Assembly (NCBI GenBank): GCA_036898135.1
Contig: CM072527.1
Location: 2,979,873 to 3,043,872 of the forward strand
Direction: 5' to 3'
DNA length: 64,000 nucleotides
From: Oncomelania hupensis
Lineage: Eukaryota; Mollusca; Gastropoda; Littorinimorpha; Pomatiopsidae
Of the stretch, positions 22,448 to 32,426 are shown one piece after another. The first letter of the stretch is position 1; every line of letters begins with the position of its first letter. The notes beneath the pieces are model-generated. The model was not told the DNA's origin. It did no database searches and was given only the letters and a program-made list of their open reading frames with translations. A program made the translations under genes and the position numbers.

Positions 22448-23016
22448 CACCACATGATTATTGCTTTAGGTCCAGCGGACTCTTCCGAGCCAAATCAGGA
22501 CCGGACAACCCCCGATCCGCATAAAAGATCTGCTGAAACAACCCTAGTGGTAAAACTGAAAGCTCTCCACCAGCCAGTCACTTTACAATAAAGACATCCC
22601 ACGCAGGGGACGCTGAGGCTGTACTCTAATTTATCAAACCCCCGTTTACAAAAACAAAATAGAATACAAACATCATTATACATTATCAACAAAACACATA
22701 CATATAAAATGCCTACATTGCTAAATAATAACATCATAGGAAGCCCTAGTGACCACCTGGCAGAAAGCGTCCAATATTCCCAAGCTGATCCAACAGACCT
22801 CATACACAAATAAGGAGTCTTGTCCCGGAAGAGTTTTCAAGAAAAAAGGTAGGTGACTGGTCTAGCGAAGAAGAAGATAGTATAGCAGATTGATAGAACT
22901 GCAGGAATGAGAAAGAGCAAATAAGAAAGACAGCGACAGCGGGAATTTAAAGCACTAAATTTCCAGGAAGTGGGGATACTATTTATACTGAAACCCCCGG
23001 CACCCCAACGGGGGTA
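22448..23016 (-). mobile_element. '580-bp hairpin retroposon' copy 7
   Basis: Full-length copy in reverse, from CCCCCGTTGGGGTGCCGGGG (high coordinate) to AAGCAATAATCATGTG. The tail is only one unit long and I could not find a convincing target duplication. Confidence 0.8.
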
Positions 23017-23380
23017 TGAAGAGAACTCGTGAGGGAGGTAGAATGGTCTGCATTTGAGTATAAAGGATTGAAAATGATGCGCAATTTTGCTCAAGACGCA
23101 CTTTAAATCTGTCAATGCCCATAGCTAGACTACTGGTCTTCTTCACACGCTTTACATGTTATAAATTATATCGCATCTTTTGTGGAGTTACTGGGTTTTG
23201 ACCATTTAGTTAAAGTCATAAAACTTAGTCATAGAAAGCTGGCTTAAACACAAAGGGGGGGGGGGGGGGGGGGAGTCAAGGGAGACAACACTGTTAAGCT
23301 GTTCAGAGCTAGAGGGAACGACGGACAGCGTAATAGGTGGAAGAGACCAGACCCGGAACGGATAATCATACGTAACCTAC

Positions 23381-23480
23381 CCTCGCAAAGGTGCAAATGC
23401 GTCAAATGTAGGTTCTTTACTGAGGCACAACCGGTTGGATCCTCCACCTGATTCGTTCCATCTGGATGTCCCCACAATGC
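23381..23480 (-). CDS. Short-chain collagen C4-like protein, gene 1, exon 4
   Basis: A 100-nt exon between acceptor TTCATTTACAG and donor GTAGGT on the minus strand. It encodes GIVGTSRWNESGGGSNRLCL followed by SKEPTFDAFAPLRG. The GGGSNRLCL segment is the characteristic GGG-x-N-x-LCL stretch of the C4-like domain. It begins with two bases and ends with two, fitting exon 3 and exon 5 exactly. The homologous exon of gene 2 (59786-59885) is also 100 nt in the same phase. The acceptor lies only 62 bp from the target duplication of LTR element A. Confidence 0.88.
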
Positions 23481-23547
23481 CTGTAAATGAATCAATAAAG
23501 CTGGCAAACAAACAAAACAAATATCAACCTTTGTAACTTGAGGATTA

Positions 23548-24187
23548 TGTTACGTTGAAACGCGAACGAAAGTATGTCGGAAGCGTGTACGATAGATCTA
23601 ATCGTTTCGATTTGCAAAGTATTCAATAATAGAGTTTATTTACCTTTGATTTGAGTTTGCATTGTTGTTAGGAAAGGCTTTGTATAACGTTGATAATTTT
23701 CGTTAGTCGATATTGTTGTAGAGTCTTCTGGATCGGCTTGTTTACTATCGATCGAAGATTCGGGATAATTGTAGAAATTTGAAGGAACGATCCGGAAGGA
23801 GAAGAAATGTGTAATGACGTAAGCCAGTGATGACGATCTTTAGTTCGATTGGTGGCAGTGCGTCATTTCTACCATGTACCCAATTGTTCCAGAAAAGAGA
23901 GAGGTTATTTAATCGTGTGCCGAATTGCTGTTGAGAGATAGTAAAGTTGTTGATAGTGATTTAGAGAGTTGCTGTGAAAGTTGTTGAGTTGAGTTGAGAA
24001 TTGTATGCAGTTGTTGATGTGTGCTGAATAAAAGTGGAAAACTTCATACGTCGACTTTGTGACTTGTATGCTGTTTGGACGGGCTGTGTGAATAAACGAA
24101 TCTGAGTTACACCTTATCAGGACTTCAGCATCGGGGCTGAATCAAATACTGATAAAGAAAAACACCATCATCAAACAGAGTGTAACA
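23548..24187 (+). repeat. 5' LTR of element A
   Basis: 640 bp, TGTTACG...TGTAACA, so the ends form a short inverted repeat (TGTTAC/GTAACA). An AATAAA-containing GCTGAATAAAAGTGG lies near 24022-24036 and a second AATAAA near 24093. No base difference from the 3' LTR was found on line-by-line reading. Confidence 0.93.
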
Positions 24188-24190
24188 TTT

Positions 24191-24208
24191 TGGGGGTCAA
24201 GCCGCGAT
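24191..24208 (+). promoter_or_regulatory. Primer binding site candidate of element A
   Basis: TGGGGGTCAAGCCGCGAT begins three bases after the LTR and is followed by TC. Its complement ends in CCA with a plausible T-arm, as expected for a tRNA 3' end. Only the first six bases agree with the tRNA-Pro site used by element B, and I could not assign the tRNA. Confidence 0.6.
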
Positions 24209-24750
24209 TCACGCCATAGCCAAGGGTTCAACTGCTACAACAAGCGAGTCAACGTTACGAGAGGCAGTCATCGAGGGTAGCCGCCAACGAGTTGCGTCGA
24301 GAGGGGCTAACATACTGGGACTACATCACCGATAGGTTCGGGTTGACTGCAAGGGCGTGTAGTCGCTGAAGAGTTGCTTCGTGAGCGAACAACATATCGG
24401 GACTACGTGGCTGCCGTAAGACTACGTCGAGGGACAGTCTCGGAGCTACATCGCCAGTGTTACAGAGAGCGACGAGCGGACGTCGCGTCTACTTCAGCAC
24501 AGGAGCGTATACATCAACACCAGCGTGGTGCAGCGTCGCATACGACGAGGACAGCGGGGCCTGCGTCAGCGAAGGCGACTAGTGACAAGCATCAGCGCTA
24601 CTGCAGAAAGCGTGCTGTTCTAGAACAGTCTAGAAAGGTACAGCACAGTCAAGAACTTTCCAAAAAAAGAACTCTACAGTCAAGAACTTTCTAGAAGAAG
24701 AACCTTCCAGAAAAGAACTTTCTTTAAAAGAACTTTCCAGAAGCATCAAA

Positions 24751-27700
24751 ATGGCTGACTTCTGGCAGAAAGGGGTTGAACTGAATCTAAAAGGCAAGCA
24801 GCTGACGGAGTACGTCAAGTCTCAGGAGAGAATACGAGAAAGAGAATTGGAAGAGAAGCGTCTAGAAAAAGAAATAGAACTAGAACAGAAGCGTCTAGAA
24901 GTAGAAGAGCAGCGTCGCCGTGAAGACAGAGAATTCGAGCTGAAGCGTCTTGAGTTCCAGCTAGAAATGGCGCGTATCCAAAACAATCAGCATGCGCCAC
25001 AAGTCACCAACGACCATACGGCTCCAAAATTGCCAGCTTTCGTCGACGGGAAGGACCAGATCGACAGCTATCTGGCCAGATTCGAAAGGTTCGCCGAAAG
25101 CTCCAATTGGCAACCTCGAGACTGGGCGATTCGACTAAGTGCACTTCTGACGGGGCAAGCTCTCGAAGTTTACACCAGACTGTCGAACGATGACGCCAAA
25201 AACTACGACGTCTTGAAAGAGGCCCTGTTGCAGTGCTACAACTTTACAGAGAAGGGCTACCGTAAACGCTTCCGTGAATGCCGGCCTAAGTCAGACGAGA
25301 CGCCAAAGCAGTTTGTGGAGCGCCTGTCGTCATATCTACACAAGTGGGTGGAGTTATCAGGCGAAATGAAGTCTTACGACAGTCTCCATGACCTGATTGT
25401 GAAAGAACAATTTCTCAATGCCTGTCACAAGGACCTAGCGACCCACTTAGAAGAACAAAAGCTGCAGACGCTTAAAGATGTGACTGAGGCTGCTGAAAGA
25501 TATCTCATCGCTCACGGGAAAACCCTGGGGCCACCCAGCGCGACGAAACATTTTCAGAAGACTGGAAACCATGTGAACCAGATCCAGGGGAGCCAGACGA
25601 ACCAGAGACAGACGGACTCCACGCCTCCTCCCAGGGAAGGGCATTCAAGAGGCTGTTTCACTTGCAACGCTACAGACCACAGAGCGGATAACTGTCCTCA
25701 AAACAAAAGTAGCGGACAGCGGAGCAGTACGGACAATGCAGCGGCGGGCAACCGACAGAGACGTTTCTCCAATCTACGGCAAACCAGTAGATCTGACCAT
25801 CAAGTGTGCGGCGGGAGCGTCATTCTTCCGAGTGAGACCGAGCGCGCAGCTACTCCCGCGGACGTGCAAGAGTGCATAACCGATGGCCAACTCCTCCTTG
25901 CCAACGGGAAATCCATCCCCGTCGTCGCTAGCGCAGCTGTGACCGTCCAGAACATGCCTGTTTCAAAGGGACGCGTCGGAAATCATGAAGTGACTGTCTT
26001 AAGAGACTCTGGCTGCAGTGGGGTCATCGTCAGAGAAGACCTAATCGCTAAAGAACAGTTCACTGGCGATTCAAAATGGACACTTATGGCCGACAGCAAA
26101 TGTGTGAGAGCGCCAGTTGCGAAGATTCATGTCAACACCCCTTTCTACATAGGCGAAGTTGAAGCGGTTTGCCTGAAGAAGCCGCTGTATGATTTGATGA
26201 TCGGGAACATCGACGGCGCGAGACGACCCGACGACCCCGATCCAGAATGGAGTCCTGCCTCAACCCAACACGTCGAAGTTGTGGAGGAGGATCCATTGCC
26301 GTTTCCCGATGGAGACCTTACAGAGCTGCTACGGGACAATGTGGTTACTCCGGCTCAGCCCTGCCGACCAGAGATCGTCGGTGCTGTTACTACCAGGGCC
26401 CAGGCCAAGAGAGACAAGACGTCTACGCCACTGAAGGTCGCCGACAACTCTAAAGCTGCCATCGTGGACAGAGATAAGCTGATCCAGCTCCAGGAAGCTG
26501 ATAGTACTTTAAACAAGTACAGGAACCGCCAAGACCACGTGACCAAAGGCAGTGGTACGGTCTATTTTGAGGTGAAGGCCAAGATCCTGTATCGAATCTT
26601 CCAGCACCCGAGGGTCAACGGAGGGAAACCACTACGTCAAGTCTTGGTACCGTTACCCCTAAGGCGCCAGGTGATGGAAGTAGCGCATGACTCAATCATG
26701 GGAGGTCACCTAGGCATCAAGAAGACGTCAGACAAAATACAGGCGGTGTTCTACTGGCCAGGGCTTCATGCGGACGTCAGCCGTTTCTGCCGATCATGTG
26801 ACATTTGCCAGAAGACCATACCTCGAGGAAGGGTCCCGAAAGTACCTATGCAGAGGATGCCTTTGATCGACCGACCTTTCAAGAGGGTGGCCTTAGACTT
26901 AATCGGCGAAATAAGACCTCCGAGTGAAGAAGGTCATCGGTGGGTACTGACTTTAGTGGACTATGCGACTCGGTACCCAGAAGCAGTGCCACTGAAGAAG
27001 ATTGACACTGAAACTGTAGCAGAGGCACTGGTGGACATGTTCAGTAGACTTGGAGTGCCTGAAGAAATTCTGACAGACCTCGGGACGCAGTTCGTCTCTG
27101 ACTGCATGAAGGAGGTGAACAGACTGCTGAGCATCCGGCATTTGACTACGACACCCTACCATCCGTTGTGCAACGGGCTTGTCGAAAAGTTCAATGCTAC
27201 GCTGAAGTCCACCTTGAAGAAACTGTGCAGCGAGCAGCCCAGACAATGGCATCGCTACATCAACGCCTTACTTTTCGCCTACAGAGAAGTACCACAGGAG
27301 TCCACCGGCTTTTCTCCGTTCGAGCTGCTGTACGGAAGAACCATCCGCGGGCCGATGCACATCCTAAAAGAACTGTGGACGAAAGAAGTAGACACCCCAG
27401 AGGTGAAGAACAGCTACCAGTACGTGTTTGAGCTACGGGAGAAGCTGGAGCAGACTCTCGAGATAGCCAGAGAAAACCTGAAGAAGTCCCAGGACTGTGG
27501 AAAGCACTACTATGACCGTAGGGCTGTGAACAGGAAGTTCAAACCTGGCAACAAAGTGCTGGTGCTGCTACCTACCGATCACAATAAGTTGCTGATGCAG
27601 TGGAAAGGCCCGTACGAAGTGGAGACCGTGGTGGGAATCAACGACTACAAGGTGAAGGTCGGCCAGCATTCCAAGATATACCACGCCAACCTCCTTAAGC

Positions 27701-28857
27701 TGTACGTGGAAAGGCCATCAGAGACTGTGCACGCAGCCACAGCAGCTGTGACCGACGACAGCTTTGACAGCGAAGAACTGTTGGAACTGGGAGACTTCCA
27801 CAGCAAAGAAGGCATCGATGATGTTAAGCTAGGACCAAGCTTGACGGAGGGTCAAAAGATGGAGCTCAAGGACCTTATGGGCGAGTTTCCCCACAACTTC
27901 AGCGATGTCCCTGGCTCTACAACTTTGGTCGAACACGAAGTCCACCTCACTTCGAATATCCCTGTTCGATCCAAGCCCTTCCCGATCCCTTTCAAGGCCC
28001 GCGAATCCTTGAATAAAGACATCGATGAGATGCTGAGGATGGGCATCATCAGGGAGTCCAGTTCCCCCTACGCGTCCCCTGTCGTGGTCGTGAAGAAGAA
28101 GGACGGCAGCAACAGAGTATGCATCGACTACAGGAAGGTTAATAAGATCACCGTCTTTGACCCTGAGCCGATGCCTACCGCAGCAGACCTCTTCCGCCAA
28201 TTATCGGGGAGTAGAATCTTTTCAAAGATTGACCTCAGCAAGGGTTATTGGCAAGTCCCCGTGCGTCAACAGGACATACCAAAGACTGCCTTCATAACTC
28301 CTGATGGGACGTACGAGTGCCTAAGGATGCCCTTTGGCATGGTCAACAGCGGAGCTACCCTAAAGAGAGGAATGAGGAAGATGCTCAAAGGGATGGACAA
28401 CGTCGTGTGTTACTGGGACGACCTGCTAGTCCACACCCGCACCTGGGAAGAGCATCTGCAGACCTTGACGGAGCTGTTTCACCGTCTAACAGAAGCTAAC
28501 CTGACCGTGAGACCCAGTAAGTGCATTCTGGGAACTGACAACGTCGACTTTATCGGCCATTCGCTGAAAGAAGGACAAAAGGGGCTTCTGCTAGAAAACG
28601 TCACCAAAATTCTGAACGCTCCACGTCCCCAAACAAAGAAGCAAGTACGATCTTTCCTGGGATTGGCTGGGTATTATAGGGAGTTTGTACCAAACTACTC
28701 CGCCATCACAGCACCCTTGTCGGACCTGGTGCGGAAAGGCTGTCCAAACCAAGTGCAGTGGGGACCGTCTCAGGAGAGGGCATACCAGACTGTGCGCGAC
28801 CTCCTTTCGAAGGATCCGGTGCTACGACTGCCCGATACTTCCAAGAATTCGTCTTAA
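24751..28857 (+). CDS. Element A gag-pol: Gag, protease, integrase, reverse transcriptase
   Basis: One 1368-codon frame. Residues about 1-90 form a charged, coiled-coil Gag N-terminus. A retrotransposon Gag region follows (about 95-250), then one CX2CX4HX4C zinc knuckle (CFTCNATDHRADNC, about 302) and an aspartic protease motif RDSGCSGVIV (about 417). Next is INTEGRASE: the HHCC finger near 645-685, the DDE residues in ALDLIG, ILTDLGTQF and LVEKFN, and a GPY-type module (WKGPYEVE, about 953). REVERSE TRANSCRIPTASE comes after it (about 1060-1260), with FSKIDLSKGYWQ and a YWDD active site at about 1221. This integrase-first order differs from classical Ty3/gypsy. The frame ends prematurely just as RNase H begins, so this copy is probably not competent on its own. 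Confidence 0.92.
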   Translation: MADFWQKGVELNLKGKQLTEYVKSQERIRERELEEKRLEKEIELEQKRLEVEEQRRREDREFELKRLEFQLEMARIQNNQHAPQVTNDHTAPKLPAFVDGKDQIDSYLARFERFAESSNWQPRDWAIRLSALLTGQALEVYTRLSNDDAKNYDVLKEALLQCYNFTEKGYRKRFRECRPKSDETPKQFVERLSSYLHKWVELSGEMKSYDSLHDLIVKEQFLNACHKDLATHLEEQKLQTLKDVTEAAERYLIAHGKTLGPPSATKHFQKTGNHVNQIQGSQTNQRQTDSTPPPREGHSRGCFTCNATDHRADNCPQNKSSGQRSSTDNAAAGNRQRRFSNLRQTSRSDHQVCGGSVILPSETERAATPADVQECITDGQLLLANGKSIPVVASAAVTVQNMPVSKGRVGNHEVTVLRDSGCSGVIVREDLIAKEQFTGDSKWTLMADSKCVRAPVAKIHVNTPFYIGEVEAVCLKKPLYDLMIGNIDGARRPDDPDPEWSPASTQHVEVVEEDPLPFPDGDLTELLRDNVVTPAQPCRPEIVGAVTTRAQAKRDKTSTPLKVADNSKAAIVDRDKLIQLQEADSTLNKYRNRQDHVTKGSGTVYFEVKAKILYRIFQHPRVNGGKPLRQVLVPLPLRRQVMEVAHDSIMGGHLGIKKTSDKIQAVFYWPGLHADVSRFCRSCDICQKTIPRGRVPKVPMQRMPLIDRPFKRVALDLIGEIRPPSEEGHRWVLTLVDYATRYPEAVPLKKIDTETVAEALVDMFSRLGVPEEILTDLGTQFVSDCMKEVNRLLSIRHLTTTPYHPLCNGLVEKFNATLKSTLKKLCSEQPRQWHRYINALLFAYREVPQESTGFSPFELLYGRTIRGPMHILKELWTKEVDTPEVKNSYQYVFELREKLEQTLEIARENLKKSQDCGKHYYDRRAVNRKFKPGNKVLVLLPTDHNKLLMQWKGPYEVETVVGINDYKVKVGQHSKIYHANLLKLYVERPSETVHAATAAVTDDSFDSEELLELGDFHSKEGIDDVKLGPSLTEGQKMELKDLMGEFPHNFSDVPGSTTLVEHEVHLTSNIPVRSKPFPIPFKARESLNKDIDEMLRMGIIRESSSPYASPVVVVKKKDGSNRVCIDYRKVNKITVFDPEPMPTAADLFRQLSGSRIFSKIDLSKGYWQVPVRQQDIPKTAFITPDGTYECLRMPFGMVNSGATLKRGMRKMLKGMDNVVCYWDDLLVHTRTWEEHLQTLTELFHRLTEANLTVRPSKCILGTDNVDFIGHSLKEGQKGLLLENVTKILNAPRPQTKKQVRSFLGLAGYYREFVPNYSAITAPLSDLVRKGCPNQVQWGPSQERAYQTVRDLLSKDPVLRLPDTSKNSS

Positions 28858-29216
28858 GGACAGACGCAGCGGACGAAGGCATCGGCGCCATACTGATGCA
28901 AGAGCACGAAGGGAAACTATTTCCGGTCAGTTACGCCAGCAAGAAGCTGTCCAGGGCTGAGAAAAATTACTCGACCATGGAGAAAGAGTGCCTTGCCATC
29001 ATATGGGGAATCCGGAAGTTCGAACTGTACCTTCAAGGAGTGAAGTTCGTGCTACAGACTGATCACAAGCCGCTAACTTACTTGAACTCTGCCAAGTTTG
29101 TGAACAGTCGGATCATGAGATGGGCTATGTACTTGCAGAACTTTAACATGCGAGTAGAATCTATCAAAGGATCGGACAATGTTGGTGCGGACTTCCTCAG
29201 CAGAGTGTGTGAGTAA
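28835..29216 (+). pseudogene. Element A RNase H region, separated by a frame change
   Basis: From about 28840 the homologous reading continues in another frame: EFVLRTDAADEGIGAILMQ, then STMEKECLAIIWGIRKFELY and VLQTDHKPLTYL, ending SDNVGADFLSRVCE and TAA. The D, E and D of RNase H are visible. The upstream frame closes at 28857, so the two overlap for about 20 bases. A random indel is the simplest reading; recoding is less likely because element B has no such break. Confidence 0.85.
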
Positions 29217-29425
29217 AGAACATTGACTGTATGGATGAACTGTGAACATTGACAATATCCAGATAGACTTGAAGATGAAAACCATTGACTCTGTGTAGAT
29301 AAGCTGAGCGCAATTACAGTATTCAGAAAGTCTTAAATTAGTTTCAATTGAGGACTTTCGTTTGTGCATTACGTTTCAACGTTGTTGAAAGAAATTGGGT
29401 AAATTTCTTCTTGAGTGGGGGGTTA

Positions 29426-30065
29426 TGTTACGTTGAAACGCGAACGAAAGTATGTCGGAAGCGTGTACGATAGATCTAATCGTTTCGATTTGCAAAGTAT
29501 TCAATAATAGAGTTTATTTACCTTTGATTTGAGTTTGCATTGTTGTTAGGAAAGGCTTTGTATAACGTTGATAATTTTCGTTAGTCGATATTGTTGTAGA
29601 GTCTTCTGGATCGGCTTGTTTACTATCGATCGAAGATTCGGGATAATTGTAGAAATTTGAAGGAACGATCCGGAAGGAGAAGAAATGTGTAATGACGTAA
29701 GCCAGTGATGACGATCTTTAGTTCGATTGGTGGCAGTGCGTCATTTCTACCATGTACCCAATTGTTCCAGAAAAGAGAGAGGTTATTTAATCGTGTGCCG
29801 AATTGCTGTTGAGAGATAGTAAAGTTGTTGATAGTGATTTAGAGAGTTGCTGTGAAAGTTGTTGAGTTGAGTTGAGAATTGTATGCAGTTGTTGATGTGT
29901 GCTGAATAAAAGTGGAAAACTTCATACGTCGACTTTGTGACTTGTATGCTGTTTGGACGGGCTGTGTGAATAAACGAATCTGAGTTACACCTTATCAGGA
30001 CTTCAGCATCGGGGCTGAATCAAATACTGATAAAGAAAAACACCATCATCAAACAGAGTGTAACA
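29426..30065 (+). repeat. 3' LTR of element A
   Basis: 640 bp, matching the 5' LTR without visible differences. It is preceded by the G-rich tract GAGTGGGGGG (29413-29422), the likely polypurine primer, and followed directly by the GATTA duplication. Confidence 0.93.
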
Positions 30066-30481
30066 GATTATAGGCTTAAGTGAAACGTACGCGACTAGTT
30101 TCTCACGCTCGCTGCGTAGAACTTTTTAAGGTGACATGCTTTTCTTTTCTTTTGTTTTTTAAAGGGACAAACCTTGACTTCGGCTCTTCGACAGATCCTC
30201 TTAAAATTCACGATGAGTGTTGCTCCCCTGAAAGAAAAGCTTACAACAACAACAACAAAAAGTATATAGAATGGAAAGTTATTTTTTTTACATGAATCAA
30301 TTTCGTAGGTTGTGTGCCTATTAATAGAAACCGCTAGCCCACGTTCTTGCGCTAATAATAGCATCGACCAAAGCCAGTAAGAGGCATAACCCACAACACT
30401 GTTTCTAGGTAAGGTGTTTCGTTTAAGGTTGATACAATAGATAGACCCTACCCTATCCTATCCTTTTCTACCCCAGACACC

Positions 30482-30696
30482 GAAGACGCACTCTTGACCA
30501 TTGGCTTCCTGTCCACAAACGCACCATTGGCTTCCTGTCCACAAACGCATTAAACACAAACTGCCTTCAGTTGCCTATCGCGCAGTTAAAGAGCACACTC
30601 CTGAATACCTGTTCGAACTTCTGAATGTGTACGAACCATCTCGCAGCCTCTGCTCAGCTTCCAAGTCTCTATTCGTTGTTTCTGGGCACAAGCAGT
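30482..30696 (+). pseudogene. LINE (L2/CR1-like) RT C-terminus, 5' half, interrupted by a P-like element
   Basis: Reads HWLPVHKRIKHKL, then VAYRAVKEHTPEYLFELLNV and YEPSRSLCSASKSLFVVSG, the C-terminal thumb region of many L2/CR1/RTE-like LINEs. The rest of the reading (YGQRSFRYTAPIWWNALPEG) continues at 32122-32230 beyond the insertion. A 26-bp tandem duplication (ACCATTGGCTTCCTGTCCAC...) lies at about 30498-30549. Confidence 0.75.
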
Positions 30697-30704
30697 GTAG
30701 GACT

Positions 30705-31645
30705 AAAGAGCTTAATGATAGAAAGAGGGGGAACTTGGTACAGAATCGCGAGACGAAAGGTACGAGTTATGCTCCATTGTCGACATGCTGAAAATGGCTC
30801 GTGGCAGAAAGTCAAAAGGCGACCGAGTGAAACAGGGCAGTGACTTTTGCACAGCCATCAATTGCCATAATGCCAGATACAAGAAAAGTTGTGTTGGCAA
30901 GTCCTTTTTCAAATTTCCAAGAGACAAAGAAAGGTAAATTGCAATTGAAAAACTTAATTTTTGTGTGTTTATGTAGGCCTAAACTAAGACCGCTGCAGTG
31001 TTGTTAGTGTTAAAACAATCGGAGAGCGGCTTGAATGATTCATGTTATACCTATGTGCTAAATCCAAAACAGTTTGCTTGCTGACAGTTTACGTTCAACA
31101 GGTCGCTCACTGTTTACGTTACTGCTAGGTTGTTTGACTGTATTTGTGCTTATACTGTATTTCAAAAGTAGATGTCAGATTGGCAGTTTGGCTTCGTCAA
31201 ACTGCTTATGTTAACAATTTAAATTAGACTAAGTCTGTTTTCTCCTCGTGATCAAATACTGTGCAAGATAACCCCTTACCTAGGCACAAAAATGGTCCTT
31301 GATCTGTTGTAATCCCTTTTCGTTTGAGTGTAAACGGGGGGAAAAAATGTAATGTAGAAACTCAGTCCTTGTTCTGATCTGTGAATTTCTGCGCATTAGA
31401 TCTATATTGCGTGGAATGTTGTAGTCTAGGTTCTGATTGTTCTGTCTGATTAATTAATTATTTTCCATGAAGTGACTGATGTTATTAAGCCAGTGATGTG
31501 GAAGGTGAGAGTGTTGGGGGGTAGGGGGACACCTGATATAAATTAAATTCACACTATTAGTGAAACATTTTGTTATTGTGCTTTATTGTGATTAATTGAT
31601 TGAATGACAGAGCTCTCTCTTCCCCCAACCCCCCCTCTCTCTCAC

Positions 31646-31679
<34 letters not shown>

Positions 31680-32113
31680 GATTACGGATTTACACAGTTT
31701 CGGATAAATGAAACAGTCTGTCATGCATATTTTAATTTTAAAATATATGTCATTGATTACCAAATAATAAATTCCAGGGCAGAAAACGAACCTATGACAT
31801 ACACACATAAGCAGCATAAAAGCACCTAATAAATGTCAATAAGTAAACATAAAAAAATAAAAAATAAAGACAGCAGTAGCGGAATGTTAATAATAATAAT
31901 AATGATGGTTAAAAGTTTGGTTTTTGCAAACGTTGCCATAAAAATGTTCTTTTGCAATGACATAGGCTCAATAAGTTACCACGCACAAATCATTCATATA
32001 GCAGATGATCAAATATAGCCAGCCCGAGCAAAGGGAAATAATCCGTGAGAGCGTCTCGCATTTTTGTATATGACATAATGGAAGTTCCCCCTCTTTCCGT
32101 AATAAGCTCTTTG
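30705..32113 (+). mobile_element. P-element-like DNA transposon, internally deleted
   Basis: Flanked by the 8-bp duplication GTAGGACT (30697-30704 and 32114-32121). The inverted ends match over about 33 bp: the left end begins AAAGAGCTTA and the right end, read inward, CAAAGAGCTTA; both continue into GAAAGAGGGGGAACTT. An 8-bp duplication with a THAP-type first exon (30794-30933) is the hallmark of the P superfamily. At 1409 bp it lacks most of the transposase, so it is presumably mobilised by a full-length relative. The middle (30940-32080) shows a CT microsatellite (about 31636-31678) and no further coding similarity. Confidence 0.75.
30794..30933 (+). CDS. THAP-domain first exon of the P-like transposase
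   Basis: Starts at ATG 30794 and reads MARGRKSKGDRVKQG, then SDFCTAINCHNARYKKSCVG and KSFFKFPRDKER, meeting a donor-like GTAAAT at 30934. The C-x4-C pair followed by a FFKFPRD block is the N-terminal half of a THAP (C2CH) zinc-binding DNA-recognition domain, the part that binds transposon ends in P transposase. The expected second C and H would lie in the next exon, which I could not find inside the element. It is therefore a remnant exon. A host THAP gene captured here is less likely, given the flanking inverted repeats. Confidence 0.65.
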
Positions 32114-32121
32114 GTAGGACT

Positions 32122-32230
32122 AAGAGCTATGGCCAGAGGTCTTTCAGATACACTGCACCGATTTGGTGGAATGCTCTTCCAGAAGGCATGAAGAGAGCAG
32201 ACTCTGTCGGTGCATTTCGCAGAAACTTGA
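32122..32230 (+). pseudogene. LINE (L2/CR1-like) RT C-terminus, 3' half
   Basis: Continues the frame broken by the P-like insertion: RSFRYTAPIWWNALPEGMKR, then SVGAFRRNLKTHFLLI and a stop. This is the usual end of the LINE protein. Reading resumes cleanly once one copy of the 8-bp duplication is set aside. Confidence 0.75.
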
Positions 32231-32387
32231 AAACACATTTTCTTCTCATCTGATCTCATCCCAATTTCATAAGTCACTGCGTGAAAGTATTGCATAAATG
32301 GTAATTGTCTGGTCTGCCCGCTAGAATGTGTTGAGCGATAGTGAAGAAGTTAAAATGTTAAGTTCTGATCTATGCACCCTTCCCGCC

Positions 32388-32425
<38 letters not shown>
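32388..32425 (+). repeat. (TG)n microsatellite
   Basis: About 17 GT units. The following 300 bases hold a 97-codon open frame (32372-32665) with no recognised similarity, and then C-rich low-complexity sequence to 32840. Confidence 0.9.

Positions 32426-32426
<1 letters not shown>

Larger units (their letters stand above)
23548..30065 (+). mobile_element. LTR retrotransposon A (Ty3/gypsy-type, integrase before RT), full length
   Basis: This 6518-bp element has two 640-bp LTRs and a perfect 5-bp target duplication GATTA (23543-23547 and 30066-30070). It contains leader, gag-PR-IN-RT in one frame, RNase H in a shifted frame, and a G-rich plus-strand primer. There is no envelope-like frame. The LTRs appear identical by eye along their full length, so insertion was recent. 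It sits in intron 3 of gene 1, transcribed opposite to that gene. Related LTR copies occur at 35859-36497 and 38389-39584, so the family has several members here. Confidence 0.92.

Noticed and set aside
24374..24694. 106-codon frame in the leader of element A
   Set aside because: Arginine-rich, no recognised domain, in the 5' leader upstream of gag; absent from element B.
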